Source: Pontederia crassipes
Taxonomy: Eukaryota > Streptophyta > Magnoliopsida > Commelinales > Pontederiaceae
Direction: 5' to 3'
Assembly (NCBI GenBank): GCA_030549335.1
Contig: CM060196.1
Location: 8,571,501 to 8,635,500, forward strand
DNA: 64,000 nucleotides
The notes beneath the pieces were generated by a model. The model saw only the letters and a program-made list of their open reading frames with translations. It was not told the origin of the DNA and did not search any database. The stretch's first letter is position 1; the number at the start of each line of letters is the position of its first letter. This document shows positions 60,871 through 64,000 of the stretch, one piece after another. The translations under genes were made by a program, and so were the position numbers.

Positions 60871-62913
60871 CTAAAGAGAAAATTTGGCGGAAGCAACCAA
60901 ATCAAAACTATTACTCGCCACAAAGATATCATCAACATAGACTAAAACAACAATAAATTCTGCTCCTTTGGATTTGGTAAAGAGAGCGTAGTCATTCTTA
61001 CTCTGCTGAAAACCAAAATTAAGAAGAATTTGTTGATATTCCATTGTCGAAAAGCCTGTATGAGGCCATATAGGAAGAGAATTGACTTGCATACTTTCTC
61101 TTTAGTCTTCCCCTCACTTTTATAACTTTTAGGAATAGTCATGATAAACATCTTCATAGAGATCACCTTTTAAAAAAGCATTATTCACATCCCAACAATA
61201 GACGAGCCAATTCTTTAGGGCTGCCAAGACTGCTATGATGGTTCTTGATTTTGCAACAGAGGAAAAAGTGTCTTTAAAATCAATACCTTCCTTTTGATTA
61301 TAACCCTTGACTACTAACCTTGCTAGAATAATCTATTAATGATATGAAATGTAACCTGAATAACATCTCCCCAAAAATATATAGGTAAATGTGATTGAAA
61401 AATAAGGCTCTCGCAATTTCGAGTATATGTCTATCTTTTCTTTCAACTAAATCATAGGTACAACTACTTTGATGAATTATTTCTTTACTATCAATCAGTT
61501 CTTTACACTTCTAGTTGTGATATTCAGATTCATTGTATGATCTGATGAATTTGACTTTAGAACCATATTGATTCTGCACTGGATTCAGGAAGAGTAATTG
61601 GATTTGTGCTTAACAAAATAAACTTGTGTAAGTCTAGAGAAATAATCAACAATGGTGACAAAAAAATTTTCACAGTGTGAATTGGAGTTGTATAAGGTCC
61701 CCAAATGTCAACATGTATAAACTGCAAAAGCTTAGTAGTCTTTTTTTTCAGTAGAAAGAAATGATAATTGTGTTTGTGAAGCCATAGGACAAATAGTATA
61801 ATGTGTAAAATCTTTAATAATATATCTTTTAACTATTGGAAGCTTTCTCATCCTATCAAAAGATAAATTCTCTAGTCTTTAATGCCAAATGTCAACATCC
61901 TCCTTTTGAACAGCAACACTAGCTTTATGAAAGTCTTTCACCAAGTAGTATAGTACATCCTTTAGTTCACCAATTCGGTTCTCCAACCCATTCACTAACT
62001 CTTGTATAAAGACAGAATTTGATATAAAGGTCACTGAAGAGACTAAATCTTAAGCTAACTGCTCAACTGAAATGAGGTTAAACATAAAGTTAGGCATAGA
62101 TAGAACATTTGCCAAGTTAAGTTTTGGATTTATTTCAAAAACACCAGAATGGGTTGCAATAGAAACACTACCATCAGGTAAAGAAACAATGTTCTTATAG
62201 TTGAGACTTTTAATACATGTAAGTCAGTTTAAGTGAGAGGTCATATGACTTGATGAACCGTAAACTATAATCCAACCGTCATAGCCAGATGCATGAGATA
62301 TACCTGCCATATTTACTGAGTGATCTTGAATACAAGCTGATTGATTATTTTTTCCATAATTGTAACAAAAACTTTTGTTGTTCTTCAGTGAATGGAGCTT
62401 TGATGTTTCATATTGTGAACTAACTATATTATCAAGTCTTGTTTGTATGAGAAGAAGATTTTTCAACTTGTGCTTGAACTAAATTTGCTACTTGCACTGG
62501 CTAGTAACTGAATTAGCTGAATTATTGGCAGGACTCTCGTATCTATTTTTGAATTTGTAAACTGTAGGATAGCCAACTAACTTGTAACATTCTAACTCCT
62601 TATGCCCTGTCTTCTTACAATAATCACAGATAACATTGTAATCTCTTCTATATTTGACATTATAGTTATGATTTTTTGCACCTACCAAAGCCAATTGGTC
62701 TGTTTCTGTTCGACTAAATTTTTGTTGTCTTTGTTCCTCTTCTACTAGCAAAGAATGAGTCACGTTGATAGATGGTAAATGTGACATAAACAAAATTTGT
62801 GTTCTAATATGATTATAGTCATCATTAAGACCCATCAGGAATCTATACACTTTCCTATATTCAAGATGATCAACATAATCTATACACTTTCTTATGTTCA
62901 AAATGATCAACAT
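60871..62913 (-). pseudogene. Copia gag-pol remnants
   Basis: Gag C-terminus is at 62488-62913 with a CCHC zinc knuckle, CDYCKKTGHKELEC. The protease region at 62224-62466 contains WIIVYGSSSHM, where the family reads WIIDSGA/GSSHM, so the catalytic aspartate is lost. Integrase is hardly readable between 61400 and 62200. Reverse transcriptase is at 60871-61166 (LYGLIQAFRQWN-type, and YVDD at 60928-60939). RNase H traces are at 60060-60500. Multiple frameshifts and stops. Confidence 0.85.
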
Positions 62914-63660
62914 AATCTATACACTTTCCTCTTGTAAGCTAAGCAGTCATCAAATTGAATTCTTCTCACAAATTCTTCAATTTAGCAAAATATTTTGAAA
63001 CCGGAAGATGGCTTTGACGAAGATTACACAACTGATTTTCTATAAAGCATATTTTTATAGAATTGTGCTTCTAAAATCTCTCCTTCAATTTTGTCCATAT
63101 TACACTCACAAATTGAGAATATGACACTCTTTCAGCAAGACCTTTAGCAGTAGCAGTAATGATTTATGATATAACAAGAGCATTACATCTTTTCCATTGA
63201 AAATGTAAACTCGGTTCAACATTATCAATGGTAAATGATCCATCTACAAAGATATGCTTATTCTTAGCTAATAACGTGTTATACATTGCATCACTCCAAT
63301 TTGAGTGATTATCTAATCCAATTAGGTGTTCTTAGACAATTAAGATTTTTGAAAATTTTGATGGACTCGAGAAATGAGGACATAAGATATCTATAGTTAT
63401 GGAGTTAGATCCAGAACTACTATATGAAGACATTTAAAAATAAACCATAAATAAACTAGATTTATGATGTTATATCAACTAGAAATCAACAAAGGTATTA
63501 TATGCTTCTCAAGATTCAGATCAGATCTGAAAAACCTTCTCAAAAGAAACGATCGCTAACCACAAAACAAAGATATATCACAAGGGTTTACTTATCATGA
63601 TCGAAGAGTCGAAGATATGAAACTCATATCTCAAGAATGCTTGAGTCGGTTCTGATACGA

Positions 63661-63953
63661 TGATGGAAACCCGATTTAACTCCATTGCTACAGCTTGAAA
63701 ACATCATTAAAGAAATTGGGGGAAAAGCCTCTCAAAATTCATTGCAAAAAATCATCTTGAAACTTCCCTCTTACTAGTCTTTTATAGTTTCCAAAAAACT
63801 AAAAAATGACAAAACATAAATGAACCGTTATAAACCTTACTACCGCTACTCGGAACACAACAGTTGGCTTGGCCGATATATACATGAAGATATATATTTG
63901 AAATAGAGAAGTAAAAAACAATTTTGAAGCTTCAACGATTGACCATGACAATA
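63661..63953 (-). repeat. 5' LTR of the Copia element (right)
   Basis: Plus strand begins TGATGGAAACCC and ends CATGACAATA (canonical CA end mutated). It is longer than the left LTR mainly by one short internal stretch. Confidence 0.88.
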
Positions 63954-64000
63954 GTATCCTCCTTTGCTTGAGAGGTCATCATGAGTCCCCCACCAAAGGA

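Larger units (their letters stand above)
59686..63958 (-). mobile_element. Decayed Copia LTR retrotransposon
   Basis: The element runs 59691-63953 with target duplication GTATC at 59686-59690 and 63954-63958. LTRs are 59691-59965 (3') and 63661-63953 (5'). On the minus strand, the bases after the 5' LTR read CGTATCAGAACC, an initiator-Met-tRNA-like primer site, and a GAGAGGGG purine tract precedes the 3' LTR. Gag, protease and RT pieces occur in Copia order. All are frameshifted. Confidence 0.9.

Overview
The window looks like nuclear DNA from a flowering plant, most likely a monocot. It has intron-rich housekeeping genes, an AT-rich intergenic background, GC-rich intronless genes, and nested plant-type transposons (RTE LINE, Copia, Gypsy, hAT, Mutator-like). 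No bacterial-style operons, CRISPR arrays, rRNA or tRNA genes were seen. The monocot assignment is inferred from codon and GC style; a species cannot be named.

Layout. 1-7.7 kb is AT-rich intergenic DNA: (TA)n microsatellites, diverged tandem repeats, a Helitron-like 3' terminus and a MITE. 7.7-10.9 kb is an almost intact RTE-clade LINE flanked by a perfect 16-bp target-site duplication, but with its ORF broken. 12.4-14.1 kb is an intact berberine-bridge-enzyme-like flavoprotein gene. 14.1-16.6 kb has no recognised gene but holds a near-perfect 94-bp hairpin. 16.7-17.4 kb (minus) is a peroxisomal enoyl-CoA delta-isomerase. 19.0-23.5 kb is a Copia element carrying gag only. 24.5-30.9 kb is a decayed Gypsy element (minus) with a Mutator-like element and a hAT-type MITE nested inside it. 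31.4-32.2 kb (minus) is a second isomerase of identical length. 33.2-34.4 kb is a GC-rich TIR element with internal tandem units. 35.8-36.0 kb is a tiny deletion derivative of the RTE LINE. 37.4-41.7 kb (minus) is mitochondrial aspartate aminotransferase, resolved here into 10 exons. 43.6-44.5 kb is another TIR element containing a 36-bp minisatellite. 48.3-50.5 kb (minus) is a PLS-class pentatricopeptide repeat gene. 53.0-57.3 kb (minus) is an LRR receptor kinase, also resolved into 10 exons, with an RTE-derivative copy in an intron. 59.7-64.0 kb (minus) is a decayed Copia element with both LTRs and a 5-bp target-site duplication.

How the genes relate. The host genes are independent transcription units, not a cluster with one function: cell-wall or secondary-metabolite oxidation (BBE-like), peroxisomal beta-oxidation (two isomerases, a local duplication now split by about 14 kb of transposons), mitochondrial amino-acid metabolism, organelle RNA processing (PPR) and membrane signalling (LRR kinase).

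The most unusual signal is at the transposon level. Two separate insertions (35.85 and 55.36 kb) share what appears to be the same internal junction fusing the 5' tip of the RTE LINE to its 3' tip. This suggests a short non-autonomous family that spreads using the LINE machinery.
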